64,000 nt of DNA, taken from assembly GCA_020284085.1 (NCBI GenBank), contig JACEVL010000343.1:1-64000 (forward strand). Direction: 5' to 3'. The position numbers and the translations under genes were made by a program. How positions within the stretch are numbered: the first letter of the stretch is position 1; the number at the start of each line of letters is the position of its first letter. This DNA comes from Aporrectodea caliginosa (lineage: Eukaryota > Annelida > Clitellata > Crassiclitellata > Lumbricidae). Below, one piece after another: positions 46,801 through 56,669 of the stretch. Under the pieces are notes generated by a model, which was given only the letters and a program-made list of their open reading frames with translations, ran no database searches and was not told the origin of the DNA.

Positions 46801-48719
46801 AGGAGACCGTGATAATCGAGCATCTGTTGTTATCTGGTGTTATTTGACTGTTTGTTTCAGTTCCAAGAGGTCAACTTGGCCAACCGTGTTCTCAGTGATA
46901 CAACAAAGAGAGGAATCTATGATCGTTATGGATCCATTGGTCTCTATGTGGCTGAACAGTTTGGTGAAGAGAATGTGAACACGTACTTTGTCTTGACCAG
47001 CCCCTGGTGCAAGGTAAGCATTCCGTTAGTGGTAGAACATTCATTCGTCTGTTGTTGAGTGATCATATTTCTCCAGTTGCTAGGCATCCTCTAATGATAG
47101 AATCTCCACCAACCGTTATTTCCATCAGTTTTAGGGCTTCTATTATTATAACAACCTCCAACTGTAAGTCTTCCTCTGATGATATGCACCCTCCAGTTGC
47201 AGATCTTCATGTGATAATAGGTCACACTCATTCAGCATTACATTCTTTGAAGGCTGCTAATGAGACTAGCAATGCTGAGATGAGAAACCTTGAGATTACG
47301 ATTATGATTACTTGATGTAATGGAGAGGTTCTTGTCTGGTTATTGATGTGTATTTTACTGTTGATAATTATTGACAGTGAATGGCTTGGTGTAATCAGAG
47401 TTCCTGATAATGCTAGTTTTCTTATTTGGAGTTATTTTTAGCTTACTGCTCAGGCAATTTTCACCATTAATATTTGATTTTATGATTTTGCATTGTAATT
47501 AATTATTGTCCCACATGTTTATGTCAGCATTTAGTAGCCTGTTGAAACAATGTTTATAGTATATATGACATTAAGTATTAAAGTTTGGAAGTGTCAAATT
47601 TATCCTTTGTGATGCATTTATATAAATGTTAATTTTTACTGGAAATTCTTTGTTAGGGTTTGTTCATCTTTTGTGGACTGATTACTGGATGCTATTTGTG
47701 CTGTTGCTTCTGCTGTTTCTGCAACTTCTGTTGCGGAAAGTGTAAGCCTCGACCTCCAGACGAAGATGGCAGATATGCTAATTTATGTAAGGAAAAAGTT
47801 ACGAAATATCTTTTCATATGCATGTTGGTAATTACTAATAAATGTGTATATAACTATGCTACGACAGATAGTGCATGCAGATCATTCTGACATCACGGGA
47901 AGTAACTGCCAAATTGACTTCATCTATTTGTGGACTGATATTTAAATAATTACTGGATGCTATATCCATCTAGTATCCTATAATGGGTGCTGTTGCTTCT
48001 GCTGTTTCTGCAACTTCTGTTGCGGAAAGTGTAAGCCTCGACCTCCAGACGAAGATGGCAGATATGCTAATTTGCATGTAAGGAACAAAGTTACAAAATA
48101 CCTTTTAATATGCATGTTGGTAATTACTGATAAATGTGTATATAACTATGCTACAACAGATAGTGCATACAGATCATTCTGACATCACGGGAAGTAACTG
48201 CCAAATCACTGACTCCTGGCATGTATAAAATTTTGTGTCTTGACTGTTATGATGTTGCTCAAACATATATTCAAGATTAAATAAAAAGATAGCAAGATAT
48301 GACTTACAAAAATCAAGCTGCTAGAAGGTTTGACAATGAAGCCAGTGAAGCAGCCTTTAAGAAAAAGACGTATGAACTCCAAATATAACATTGACTGCCC
48401 AGCTACAAATTTAGTTTTAGTGCTTATGAAGAGCTGATCACTGGCAATTCAGATTTCTTCAAAATTGTAAGTAGTGCTTAAACGCTGTTGGCTACTGTAG
48501 TCAGATGGAATGCTCTTTCAGGAGGACTTCAGCAGCCCAGAGCAGTCTCCAGAGCGTGACCAACCCATCTTCCTTCAGCCAACTTCGCTGTCGGAAGTCA
48601 ATGTCAGCGCCTCTGGCAACAACCATGGAACACCGTCTGTTGACATAGAGCTCAGTGAGAAGTCAACTCTGCCGACACAGGGCCAGGTCGCTTATGGTGC
48701 AGACTTCCAGAAGTCGTGA
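40837..48719 (+). CDS. DNAJC5: Cysteine-string protein (DnaJ homologue subfamily C member 5), seven coding exons
   Basis: Palmitoylated synaptic-vesicle co-chaperone that works with Hsc70 on SNARE proteins. Exons: 40,837-40,865; 43,202-43,283; 44,343-44,399; 46,861-47,013; 47,657-47,786; 47,974-48,077; 48,522-48,719. Every junction keeps frame; all donors are GT except GC after exon 3. Residues 1-10 end in RSMS, so Ser10 with Arg at -3 matches the PKA/Akt site of vertebrate CSP. J domain about 13-80, HPD at 43-45, the same position as in human. The linker has [19 protein letters not shown]. Cysteine string about 113-136, then a second copy from exon 6. The 65-residue tail holds [12 protein letters not shown], like the family's PIVIQPA. 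Predicted 250 residues with both string exons, against 198 in human. Gene identity is certain; inclusion of exon 6 is inferred. Confidence 0.95.
40974..41029 (+). CDS. DNAJC5: Possible alternative first exon 1b of DNAJC5
   Basis: The ATG at 40,974 opens [18 protein letters not shown] and ends with CA before the donor GTAAGT at 41,030. The two leftover bases match the phase of exon 1a, so it would splice in frame to exon 2 (Asn-His-Ala-Ser-Gly). Splicing 1a to the acceptor-like TTTTGCAG ending at 40,953 breaks the frame, so 1a and 1b could only be alternatives. The upstream CCGCCATACTTG is close to a YY1-type start-site motif. It could be a fortuitous open stretch. Confidence 0.4.
42040..42358 (+). 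mobile_element. LINE 3' end in DNAJC5 intron 1
   Basis: Shared L2/CR1-like 3' UTR (TTTAGCCGGGGTTGGGTCGG, GAGCGCTCCTGAGTAG, GCACTATATAAATATC) with a GAATGAATGAATG tail. Upstream coding remnant unreadable. Confidence 0.7.
42600..42990. mobile_element. CCGATA-type inverted repeat element in intron 1
   Basis: GATGTACCGATATCG (about 42,603) faces GATACCCGATTATATCG (about 42,955), with TTGCCGATT/ACCGATT repeats inside both ends. Suggests a degraded MITE. No target duplication identified. Confidence 0.4.
43202..43283 (+). CDS. DNAJC5: DNAJC5 exon 2 (J-domain helices I-II)
   Basis: 82 nt: one base completing Ser10, then [20 protein letters not shown] and IKRAYRK. The acceptor TTTTTTCTGTTTCAAG ends at 43,201 and the donor GTAAAT starts at 43,284. 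Flanking intron sequence (42,855-43,110 and 43,285-43,500) shows partial duplication around the exon. Confidence 0.95.
43570..43945 (+). mobile_element. Decayed LINE reverse-transcriptase fragment in intron 2
   Basis: At 43,592-43,635 the plus strand reads [14 protein letters not shown], the RT catalytic block. Frames break immediately afterwards. The segment at 43,800-43,865 also resembles 40,290-40,360, so both may come from one repeat family. Confidence 0.6.
44343..44399 (+). CDS. DNAJC5: DNAJC5 exon 3 (HPD loop), GC donor
   Basis: 57 nt encoding [19 protein letters not shown], with the HPD motif needed to stimulate Hsc70 ATPase. The acceptor TTTCTTTCAG ends at 44,342. The donor is GCAAGA at 44,400, a GC-AG intron. 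Only this donor joins the conserved ...ATAK to FQEVN of exon 4. Confidence 0.93.
46861..47013 (+). CDS. DNAJC5: DNAJC5 exon 4 (end of J domain and linker)
   Basis: 153 nt, 51 codons in phase 0: [20 protein letters not shown], then [20 protein letters not shown] and [11 protein letters not shown]. Acceptor TTTGTTTCAG, donor GTAAGC. This is the most conserved linker of the CSP family. Confidence 0.97.
47657..47786 (+). CDS. DNAJC5: DNAJC5 exon 5 (first cysteine string)
   Basis: 130 nt: [43 protein letters not shown] plus one base (T). Eleven cysteines. The donor GTAAGG follows at 47,787. Relative to its duplicate it lacks two bases (GC) just before the donor, which shifts its exit phase by one. 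Direct splicing to exon 7 would therefore read TTA TGA, a stop immediately after Leu. Confidence 0.95.
47974..48077 (+). CDS. DNAJC5: DNAJC5 exon 6 (duplicated cysteine string), predicted
   Basis: Second copy of the cysteine-string exon, about 289 bp downstream of the first. Coding and flanking intron sequence match up to 48,206 at high identity. It carries about 32 extra bases at its 5' side, which bring an in-frame TAA into the upstream part of the duplicated segment but also supply an acceptor, CATCTAG ending at 47,973. From there it reads two bases plus [34 protein letters not shown] (nine cysteines), then donor GTAAGG in phase 0. It accepts the one leftover base of exon 5 and hands phase 0 to exon 7, so the transcript reads through only when both copies are used. 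The acceptor's pyrimidine tract is weak. Confidence 0.6.
48522..48719 (+). CDS. DNAJC5: DNAJC5 exon 7 (C-terminal tail and stop)
   Basis: 65 codons, [20 protein letters not shown] to GADFQKS, then TGA at 48,717. The acceptor CTCTTTCAG ends at 48,521. Acidic/Ser-rich tail with a PIFLQP motif like vertebrate PIVIQP. Confidence 0.88.
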   Translation, partial: EDFSSPEQSPERDQPIFLQPTSLSEVNVSASGNNHGTPSVDIELSEKSTLPTQGQVAYGADFQKS

Positions 48720-51700
48720 ACTCCCTAAATCAGTGATGGACCGGAGCGCGCTAAATGACACAGCTGCTACAAGTGGCATGACACAAAGCGTGCACTCTGC
48801 ATTTCACGATAGCATCTGCAAAAGATGATGGGACATTGCTTGTGGTATATTACTATGTTATACATATATGCCACTGCTTTAATAACTATTTGACCCTGGG
48901 TTTTCATAACGGTACCAGATGCTGGATTACATGATGTTGCACAATGACTTCATCTGCTGTCACTACGTGAAAGAGGACGGCACGGATACAAGCTCGTTTC
49001 CTTTCTATATGTGTTTAATGTCATTACATTACATTGATTGAAGCTAGAATCCTACAGTATGGTTGCCAATTGGTTATAGTCCAGACTGTTTCTGTTGTGT
49101 TGTTTTTGGTTTCATACTGTGGAATTGGTAGGTTTTGAGTGAATAGGAAGAATAGCTTGTTTAATTGTTGTTTAATGGCTGTTTCCATTTCACTTGTATC
49201 TGCCATTTACTATGATATGTATAGTTTGAAACATCATGCATCATGTGGATTTACTTTGATGGGAATATTTAGTACTTTATCAGAAGTACGCTTTAGTCAC
49301 GCTTTTAAGTACAGTTCATGGAAGTAAACGTTCTGCACTTTTTCCCTCCCCTGCATCATTTCTGTTAGAGAATGTGTAAGGTTTTTTAGCGTAAGATACA
49401 GATTTTGTAGCAGCTGCCAAGTTTAGTGCGCTCCAGACTTGAGCAATTCTGGATGTGGTTGGGTCAGTTTTTGATACTCTGTACTTAAGTCACAGTTTGT
49501 CTGTTTTCTGTGAATCAATAATATTTGATGTTTCTTGTGGTTGACTTGGAGTTTATCTACAATTTATAGTAGCTATTTATTCATGTAGTTTGTACCTCTT
49601 AATGGTTTGTTTCATAAAAATTTCAGACCGATGTGAACATTTGCTTTACATAAATTGCAAAGCGTCTTGCACATCAAAGTTTCCAATTTTCTCTGTTGTT
49701 GAATTTGAATATTGATCTGTTTTGTTTGAATGTTGTTCTTTTTTCTTTGAATTCAATTCATATTGTTTTGAAGGTTTTCATATATATGTATATCTTATAC
49801 ACATTGTTGTAGTCTTTCCTTTCCCGAATACTATTTGACTTTCTGTCACTGCACCAAGTATCTCAAGTGCAAGGAAAACTTTTTCAATCGTAATAGTTCA
49901 GAAAGTGATAAAAGTTACTTGGTTCGCTATTTCTTACAGTGCATTGGAATTTAAATATAACGCTGCCCTTGGAAGCCATTCAAATACTGTGCTATGCTGA
50001 GGTTGCATTACAGGAAGTGATGTTTTAAAGCTGAACTTTGGATCAACTTCCCCAACCAAGCTATGTAGCATTAAGATGCATGTTATAAGGGTTTTGTGGA
50101 TCTACAGTTTTAGATAATGAATTGAATAGTGCAGTGAATATGTTATATCATATTTGCTGTTTTGAAGCAAGATGAGGTACAAAGTTCATGTGTGGATGTG
50201 GAAGACTAATTGACCACAATACATGTAGTCATGAACCAGATGTTGCTGTAACTGTTACGTGCCATGTAGGTACTACTAGGTAGTTCTTTCACTTCTTTGT
50301 CATTTCAGTACATTATTTTGTCTAAATTTAGAATTTACTCGATAATTTCTATCATGTTGGAGTTTCCTGTTGCTAAATTTGCATACTGGACTAATTCTTC
50401 ATGTCTGCTGTTGATTTAGTATGTTTTGATGGTATTTTGTTGACACTTTGTCTTGATCTACATGACTGCTTGAGGAAAGAAGGATTGGCTGGCTTCCTGA
50501 TGAGTCTGGGATCTATGGACTTTGTACACCATCTGCAACTTGGAAATTTAATCTCCGCAGCGTAGGTTTTGGAGTGACTTCGACCGTTAGTCACAGGTGG
50601 TGCTTTAATCTGCTGACCAGCAGGTGATAAATACCTGTTTTGCATGCAGCCACTGGACGTGAGGGATAGACAGACATGAGTCATCTTCCACCAGTGAGGG
50701 ACTGCGGGGCAGTGGCATTGTCATTTGCCATGGACATTACCACCTGTCATCACTCCACACTTTCGACACACCTTGGTCCAAAGACTGAACATGATGCAGT
50801 CTGTCACCTGTTGATGGAATCCATTGGTTGGCACCACTTGTGTGACTGGACCTGCCACTGATGACTCCAGTTTTCTGTGTACCAGTATTGTTTTGCTTAA
50901 TGATGAAATTTCTGGTCTTAATCACATTTGACATCATATAGATCTAACACAGAGTGCCCCAGATTAGTTTTCTGTAGAAGTGACACTATATAAATCTAGT
51001 GTTACAATCTGACAATCCATGTGTGAACCTGTAATTTTTGCCGATGGATTTTAGCAGCAGTTTAGTCTCGGGATACACGAGATTAAAATTTACGAGGCCT
51101 CATGCTAATTGATTAAACATTTGTGGCATTACTCTGCAAGAAATTGTTAAACATGTTATTCCTGAAGAATTTTAGAATGTTCTGCTGGATTTTTAGGATC
51201 GTTCTCTTTATCCCGCTTTGGCAACTTTCCAAGCCAGAACCAGTGTACTTATAGCCAAGTACGTACATTGATACTGGATCTAGTTTCCAGAAATCCGTAA
51301 ACGTTATGAAACCACATTTAATTAGAAAAATGCTGATATACAGCACAGTTACAGGAGCACATATGTAATTATCAAGGCCGTATTTAGCGGGGTGTTTTGG
51401 GTGTTTAAACACCCCCTGAAATTAAATAATGTAAAAATGATATAATGCATTTACTAACACACGGTGTAAGAACTAAGTGCACTCATGTGAACTATAGATG
51501 ATGCAGCTGTACAGCGCTTTGGTGGCAGCTGCTCACACAGCGCCTGTGTAATAGGTGCTACTTAGTTACTTTACTTGGATGCATAATATTCGGGCTGACA
51601 TTCATTCACAGACTGGGCTAAATGTTTACGTTTAGAATGTAACTGAAATGACATTACCGCATTCAGAATTGTAGGTTTTAAAACTACAGTATTTCCTAAA

Positions 51701-52606
51701 TTAATCTTGGCGATTAAGCGTGTATTCTGCAGACTGAATGGCCAGTGTTATAACATATTTGTTTAATTCAATTTTTACGCTGCGTACGCAATCATGGATG
51801 ACTACCGACGGAAGCAGCTCCATCAGTCCACAGTGTTGGCATTTTTACAAAGGTTCCGAGAATGAATAATGAAATTATTGACGAAGTTGTCAGTATGCCT
51901 AATGTCAGTGATGAAAGTCATGAAACTGCCGATGCAAGTACTGTACTAGTACTGATAATGAGAACGCTGTTATAGCTGATGTACCGCCGTTACCTCAGTC
52001 TCTTGACGTTAATGAAGATTAGGGGTCAGCCCGAAAACCGTGAAAATACACAAAAGCCCGATTTCCAGAAAACAGTTTTCTAGAAAGTAGCCGAGTTATT
52101 CAAAGTTAAATTGTAAACACGACAAAGACCTAGTGTGGCCTTAACGTATATCGATATGCTGCCTATTCAGATGTGTATTTGTTAATTAGGCTATATTTAT
52201 TCGATTCGGACTTAGAAAATCAATTTCGGGGATCCGGCCAAAATTCCATTTGGGTTTCGGGGATTCGGCCCGCACCCGAAGATTATAAAAGTGCTGTAAC
52301 AAGTGTAAATCAAGAAACCAAAAGTAAACAGACTGAAATGATCACTGCTTCAAAATCCACAACTGTAACTACGACATAGCACCCTATTTGAATGTACCAA
52401 GTGCAGACGTTAACGACAGTTTACAGTTAAATTTCATTACAAATCCTTGGATTCCCGAGACTTTTTAGTTTTCCAGTAGAATGAAAACGCAGGTTAGGCC
52501 TACGTTTCCAAATGCAGTGTCTGAACCAGAGTCCATTCTGGACAGACAGAGTCATTTATTTAGTTTTTAAGTTCTTATTTCTATGTGACTTACTACAATA
52601 GATTAG
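48720..52606. other. 3' UTR and gene-free flank of DNAJC5
   Basis: AT-rich, no coding frame with family features and no clear transposon ends except a fragment at 51,370-51,425 (GGCCGTATTTAGCGGGG, AACACCCCCTGAAAT) that resembles mobile-element termini. The length of the DNAJC5 3' UTR cannot be set. Confidence 0.5.
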
Positions 52607-52689
52607 ATCATTACCAGGCCCGTCCCTAGGAATACGCAACCGCGTAGGGCCCCGGCGATTTCGCCGAAAGTTAGGGGCCCCCAAAATAC

Positions 52690-53092
52690 CATTTATGACG
52701 GCAGTGGAGGTGTGGTGGCGACGGCGGTAGAGGTGGTCGCGACGGCAGTGGAGGTGTAGTGGCGACGGCGGTGGAGGTGTGGTGGCGACGGCGGTGGAGG
52801 TGGTGGCGACGGCGGTGGAGGTGGTGGCGACGGCGGTGACGGTGGATGCGACGACGGTAGAGGTTGGTGGCGATGGCGGTGACGCGACGGCGGTGAAGGT
52901 TGGTGGCGACGGCGGTGACGGTGGATGCGACGACGGTGGAGGTTGGTGGCGACGGCGGTGACGGTGGATGCGACGACGGTGGAGGTTGGTGGCGACGGCG
53001 GTGACGGTGGATGCGACGACAGTGGAGGTTGGTGGCGATGGCGGTGACGGTGGATGCGACGACGGTGGAGGTTGGCGACAGCGGTCAGTGCG
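52690..53092. repeat. GC-rich 43-bp minisatellite (GGTGGCGACGGCGGTG)
   Basis: The left part is a short-period run (GGTGGCGACGGCGGTGGA). The right part has a 43-bp unit containing GGATGCGACGACGGTGGAGG (starts at 52,923 and 52,966). His/Arg-, Asp/Gly- and Pro-rich open frames across it are artefacts. Confidence 0.9.
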
Positions 53093-53236
53093 ACCATCAT
53101 CATATTCGTTTAATTTCAAAATAATCCAGTTGACAAAACGCAACAGGTTACAAGTAACACAATTAGCTAAAACAGTCAGGCTAACGTTAATAATTCTAGA
53201 CAAATATACAAGTAATTATAATTATAGGACAATTAA

Positions 53237-55105
53237 TTAATATGTATCTTTAAACAAGATACGTGGTATATAATTACATTTATCATTGATTGGGAGATTA
53301 AAATTATGAATTCTGGGTCGTAAGTTATATTTTATTTGCTGTGTAGGCGGGAAAATTCCTCGGAGAACATGAGATGATTCCCCACAAATAGCCCGAAATA
53401 AGCCAGAATCAGCAGCTTGGGACATATCTACAACGCTAGGGGTAGTAGATAAGAGGAAGCCTCTACGTTTCATCCTATTTAGCATACTCTGTAATTTATT
53501 CCTATCAGTCTCACTGGCATACCCCCACCAGGCAGAGGAGGCATACATTAGGTGTGCAACAGTGGTTGCCATGGCAACATCATGCAATGCGTAAGTAGAC
53601 ATGCCATGATCTCTCAAAACACGGAGGGCGTATAGAGAAGTGGAACTTGAGGCAAGGACTTTTTCAGTATGCTTTGTCATGCGCATGTCAGAACTTAGGG
53701 TAATCCCTAGCACTCTAATTGTGTCAACCCTTTCAGCACCTTGGATGACAATAGGTATAGATGATGCTTTGAAACCCCTTTTTGAGAAAATTATTTCACG
53801 AGTCTTAGATGGATTTAACTTCAAATTATTAGTTTTTGCCCAGGATGCCACATGGTCATATTCTTCGGCAGCTGTTCCAATATTAGATGATCCTACTAAT
53901 AAATAGGTATCATCAGCATATTTAACAAGAATATTAAATCTGTTTTTGGGATGAAGGTCAGCCGACCCAACTACGTAGGATCCAGGTCCAACCCCAGATC
54001 CTTGAACAACACTAGCATTTATGGATGCAATTGACGAGACTTCTCCTTGAAACTTGGTGATATGCTTGCGGTCATGAAAATAGTTTGAAAGCCAATTGAA
54101 AATATGATCCGGAATATCAATAGATCCAAGCTTTTCCAACAAAGTGTGATGACGAATAGTGTCAAATGCTTTCGAGAAATCCATTGAGACCATGATGACA
54201 AATTCATGTTCCTGTAAGAGGGAAGTAATATGATGTAAGAGGGCGATTAAGGCAGCAGTAGTTGATCCTGTAGGCCGGAATCCATATTGATCAGCTAGAT
54301 TCTCTGATGTAGGTGGTACTTGGAACGCAGGGTAGATATAAGTGCGTACGATTACTCGTTCAACAAGACGTGAAAGGATAGGCACCACGGATATCGGACG
54401 ATAATCAGCTGGAGAAGCAGGATCAGGAACTTTAGGAATTGGATGAATGACTGCAATCTTCCATTGGTTAGGCACGTGTGAAGATGCTAGAGAATTGTTG
54501 ATCAAGTGAGTGAGGATGGGTGCAATGATGGGTGCCAGAATTCGAAGAAACCATGCAGGAAGGGCATCAGAACCCTCAGCAGTGGCATGAAGCCGGTCCA
54601 GAAGATAGAATACATTCATTTCGGAGAGAATAGAATATCCAGGCTCAGCGGTCGATCGAAGAGGAGTATTGATGTATTCAGCATCAGTAGAGGTTTTAGC
54701 ATAATGAGAATTAAGTTCTTCAGCTGTAATCACACTACTCGGTACACGGGTAGACGTCTTTTTTGTTAGTTGGTTAACTGTCTGCCAAAGTTTCTTTGTT
54801 CCATCACGTGGATTGAGATTATTCAGGTGAGTACGATTAACCCTCGAGATTGCTTTGCCAATCCTCAACGCTAATGCAGATGCCTCCTCTAATTGACCCT
54901 TTCTCATAAGTTTATTCTTTTTACGAGTCAAAAACTTAATCTCAGGTGTAAAATAGACAGGATCCTTATTAGTGATGGTTATGGCTCGTAAGGGGTAATA
55001 TGTATCCAACCACAATGACATTTGCTGGTAGAAGGCATCCCACGATTCTTGCGGATCAAGAATAGATCGAATAAAAGAATCGTCAAAGTCCTTTAGATCT
55101 GACAA
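53237..55105 (-). CDS. LINE reverse transcriptase, 622 codons, 5'-truncated, CR1/Jockey-like
   Basis: Reverse transcriptase of a non-LTR retrotransposon. About residues 1-190 are the linker between endonuclease and RT (KFLTRKKNKLMRKGQ, KKLWQTVNQLT). RT blocks follow in order: WKIAVIHPIPKVPDPASPAD and YRPISVVPILSRLVERV, then YGFRPTGSTTAAL, VSMDFSKAFDTIRHHTLLEK, VVQGSGVGPGSYVV and the catalytic YADDTYLLVG. After the thumb come LRVLGITLSSDM and a C-terminal YALRVLRDHGM segment. All catalytic Asp residues are present and the frame is uninterrupted. The endonuclease domain is missing; the element stops within a few tens of bases upstream (about 55,130). It lies antisense inside a hAT element. Start chosen at the first Met; a 5'-truncated LINE need not have a true start. 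Confidence 0.85.
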   Translation of the reverse strand: MSDLKDFDDSFIRSILDPQESWDAFYQQMSLWLDTYYPLRAITITNKDPVYFTPEIKFLTRKKNKLMRKGQLEEASALALRIGKAISRVNRTHLNNLNPRDGTKKLWQTVNQLTKKTSTRVPSSVITAEELNSHYAKTSTDAEYINTPLRSTAEPGYSILSEMNVFYLLDRLHATAEGSDALPAWFLRILAPIIAPILTHLINNSLASSHVPNQWKIAVIHPIPKVPDPASPADYRPISVVPILSRLVERVIVRTYIYPAFQVPPTSENLADQYGFRPTGSTTAALIALLHHITSLLQEHEFVIMVSMDFSKAFDTIRHHTLLEKLGSIDIPDHIFNWLSNYFHDRKHITKFQGEVSSIASINASVVQGSGVGPGSYVVGSADLHPKNRFNILVKYADDTYLLVGSSNIGTAAEEYDHVASWAKTNNLKLNPSKTREIIFSKRGFKASSIPIVIQGAERVDTIRVLGITLSSDMRMTKHTEKVLASSSTSLYALRVLRDHGMSTYALHDVAMATTVAHLMYASSAWWGYASETDRNKLQSMLNRMKRRGFLLSTTPSVVDMSQAADSGLFRAICGESSHVLRGIFPPTQQIKYNLRPRIHNFNLPINDKCNYIPRILFKDTY

Positions 55106-55582
55106 TAAAGATGCATTCTGATTAGGAGTCTTTTTTCTGAAGAGCCTCTTTGTAGAGCGTTTATTTCTGCTTGGGATGCATTTTCCCCAAGATCTTGGGA
55201 TTTTGTGAGTCCGACTTGGGATCTGGGGATTTTGCCTAGCAATCTTGGGATTTTTTCTAAGGTCTACAGACTAGTTTTTCATCGTACTTTGCAACAGTGG
55301 CTGCGAATCAGATTAGAAAAACGCGCGTAGTCTGAAAGACGTTTATTATTATTGTATCTTGTAAACAATGTTAATTCAATGTTATGCTCCGGTTTTTTCT
55401 TTTTAATTTTGTTCATAATGCTCAGTAAAGCAACTTAAACTAACTCAGGCCAGAGGAGTCTATTTTCTTAGGCACAATGTTTATGACGTATTACACAATA
55501 CCCAATGGGGTAGGGCCCCAAAATAAAACTTGCATAGGGCCCCAGATATCATTGGGACGGACCTGATCGTTACAGTACAATT

Positions 55583-55655
55583 CTATATAATTATTCTATT
55601 CTATTTACGGATGCGCCTCTGGTAGTATAACAGAGGCGCTTCCAGTGCGAAGAAC
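55583..55655 (-). mobile_element. Antisense LINE 3' tail cut by the LTR element
   Basis: TATTCTATTCTATTT tail, then GCGCCTCTGGTAG and AGAGGCGCTTCCAGTGCGA, the shared LINE 3' UTR on the minus strand. It stops at the LTR start (55,656) and does not resume beyond the other LTR. Confidence 0.65.
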
Positions 55656-55885
55656 TGTAAAGAAAACGGGGTTCTTCGTCTTCCGCTTCTCTCAGGATGG
55701 CGAGGGAAGGCGCGTGTCGCTCAGGATGGGAGCGTAAGTAGGACCTCCGTCGTCTTTCGAAGGGTTTCGCTTCTGCCAGCCGACTACCTAGTCAATGTCA
55801 CCCTTCAGGGAAGTAATGCCAGACAGTTTCAATAGCTATCTTTATTTCAACCAACACCTCAACAATCACCAACGCAAACTTTACA
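55656..55885 (-). repeat. 3' LTR
   Basis: Starts TGTAAAG and ends CTTTACA (TG...CA with short inverted ends; possibly two bases longer, to 55,887). Identical by eye to the 5' LTR except for one base. Confidence 0.93.
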
Positions 55886-55915
55886 CAAGAGCGCTCCTCT
55901 ATATATACCCTCCCC

Positions 55916-56316
55916 GAGGCAGGGAAGAGGCTGAGCCTAGAGAGGCTGAGGCTACGAGGCTCGGCCTAGAGAGGCTCGGCCTAGAGAGGCTGGGGCTACG
56001 AGGCTCGGCCTAGAGAGGCTCGGCCTAGAGAGGCTGGGGCTACGAGGCTCGGCCTAGAGAGGCTGAGGCTACGAGGCTCGGCCTAAAGAGGTTCGGCCTA
56101 GAGAGGCTGAGGCTACGAGGCTCGGCCTAGAGAGGCTGAGGCTACGAGGCTCGGCCTAGAGAGGCTGAGGCTAGAGAGGCTGAGGCTACGAGGCTCGGGC
56201 TAGAGAGGCTGGGCCTACGAGGCTCGGCCTAGAGAGGCTGGGCCTAGAGAGGCTGAGGCTACGAGGCTCGGGCTAGAGAGGCTGAGGCTACGAGGCTGGG
56301 CCTACGAAGCTCCCCC
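55916..56316. repeat. 14/15-bp minisatellite GAGGCTCGGCCTAGA / GAGGCTGAGGCTAC, copy 1
   Basis: Two interleaved unit types form a 400-bp array just inside the 3' LTR. The surrounding segment (about 55,892-56,376, CCTCTATATATACCC to AAAATGTGCCAC) recurs outside the element at 62,467-63,003. Confidence 0.93.
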
Positions 56317-56669
56317 CGGCGGCGACATGCCAAGACCAACTGCCGAAAATGGCAGACACCCCAAAATGTGCCACATCCTCCCTCCGCCACGAATGGATAT
56401 GCCCCCATATCCTGGCGACCCTCAGCAAGTCCCCGAACACTTATCTAAAAGGGGCCAACGGGCCCTCGCAAAGTCCAAAATGTCCGCAGAACACGCGGGC
56501 AACGGCCCGTAAAAATATCAATAACTCTCGCCAAGACCTCCTCAAGTCCTAGGCGCCTCACAGCCAGAGTCCATAATTACAATGTCCAAAAAAACCTCGG
56601 GCGCCTCGCAACCCAACACCTGGAAATCAAAAGTCCCCCAGTGTTCCAAAGAATCAGTGTTCTCTACGG

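Larger units (their letters stand above)
52615..55565. mobile_element. 2.95-kb hAT element carrying a LINE RT ORF
   Basis: Left end CAGGCCCGTCCCTAGG (52,615) and right end ATTGGGACGGACCTG (to 55,565) are imperfect inverted repeats with GGGCCCC subterminal motifs on both sides. The flanking 8-mers ATCATTAC (52,607-52,614) and ATCGTTAC (55,566-55,573) are a 7/8 target duplication. Inside are a GC-rich minisatellite and an antisense LINE fragment. No hAT transposase. Confidence 0.82.

Noticed and set aside
50391..51412. Short ORFs (up to 99 codons) downstream of DNAJC5
   Set aside because: No recognisable domain or splice support; likely chance frames in the 3' flank.
52556..53203. 215-codon His/Pro/Arg-rich ORF
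   Set aside because: Generated by the GC-rich 43-bp minisatellite.
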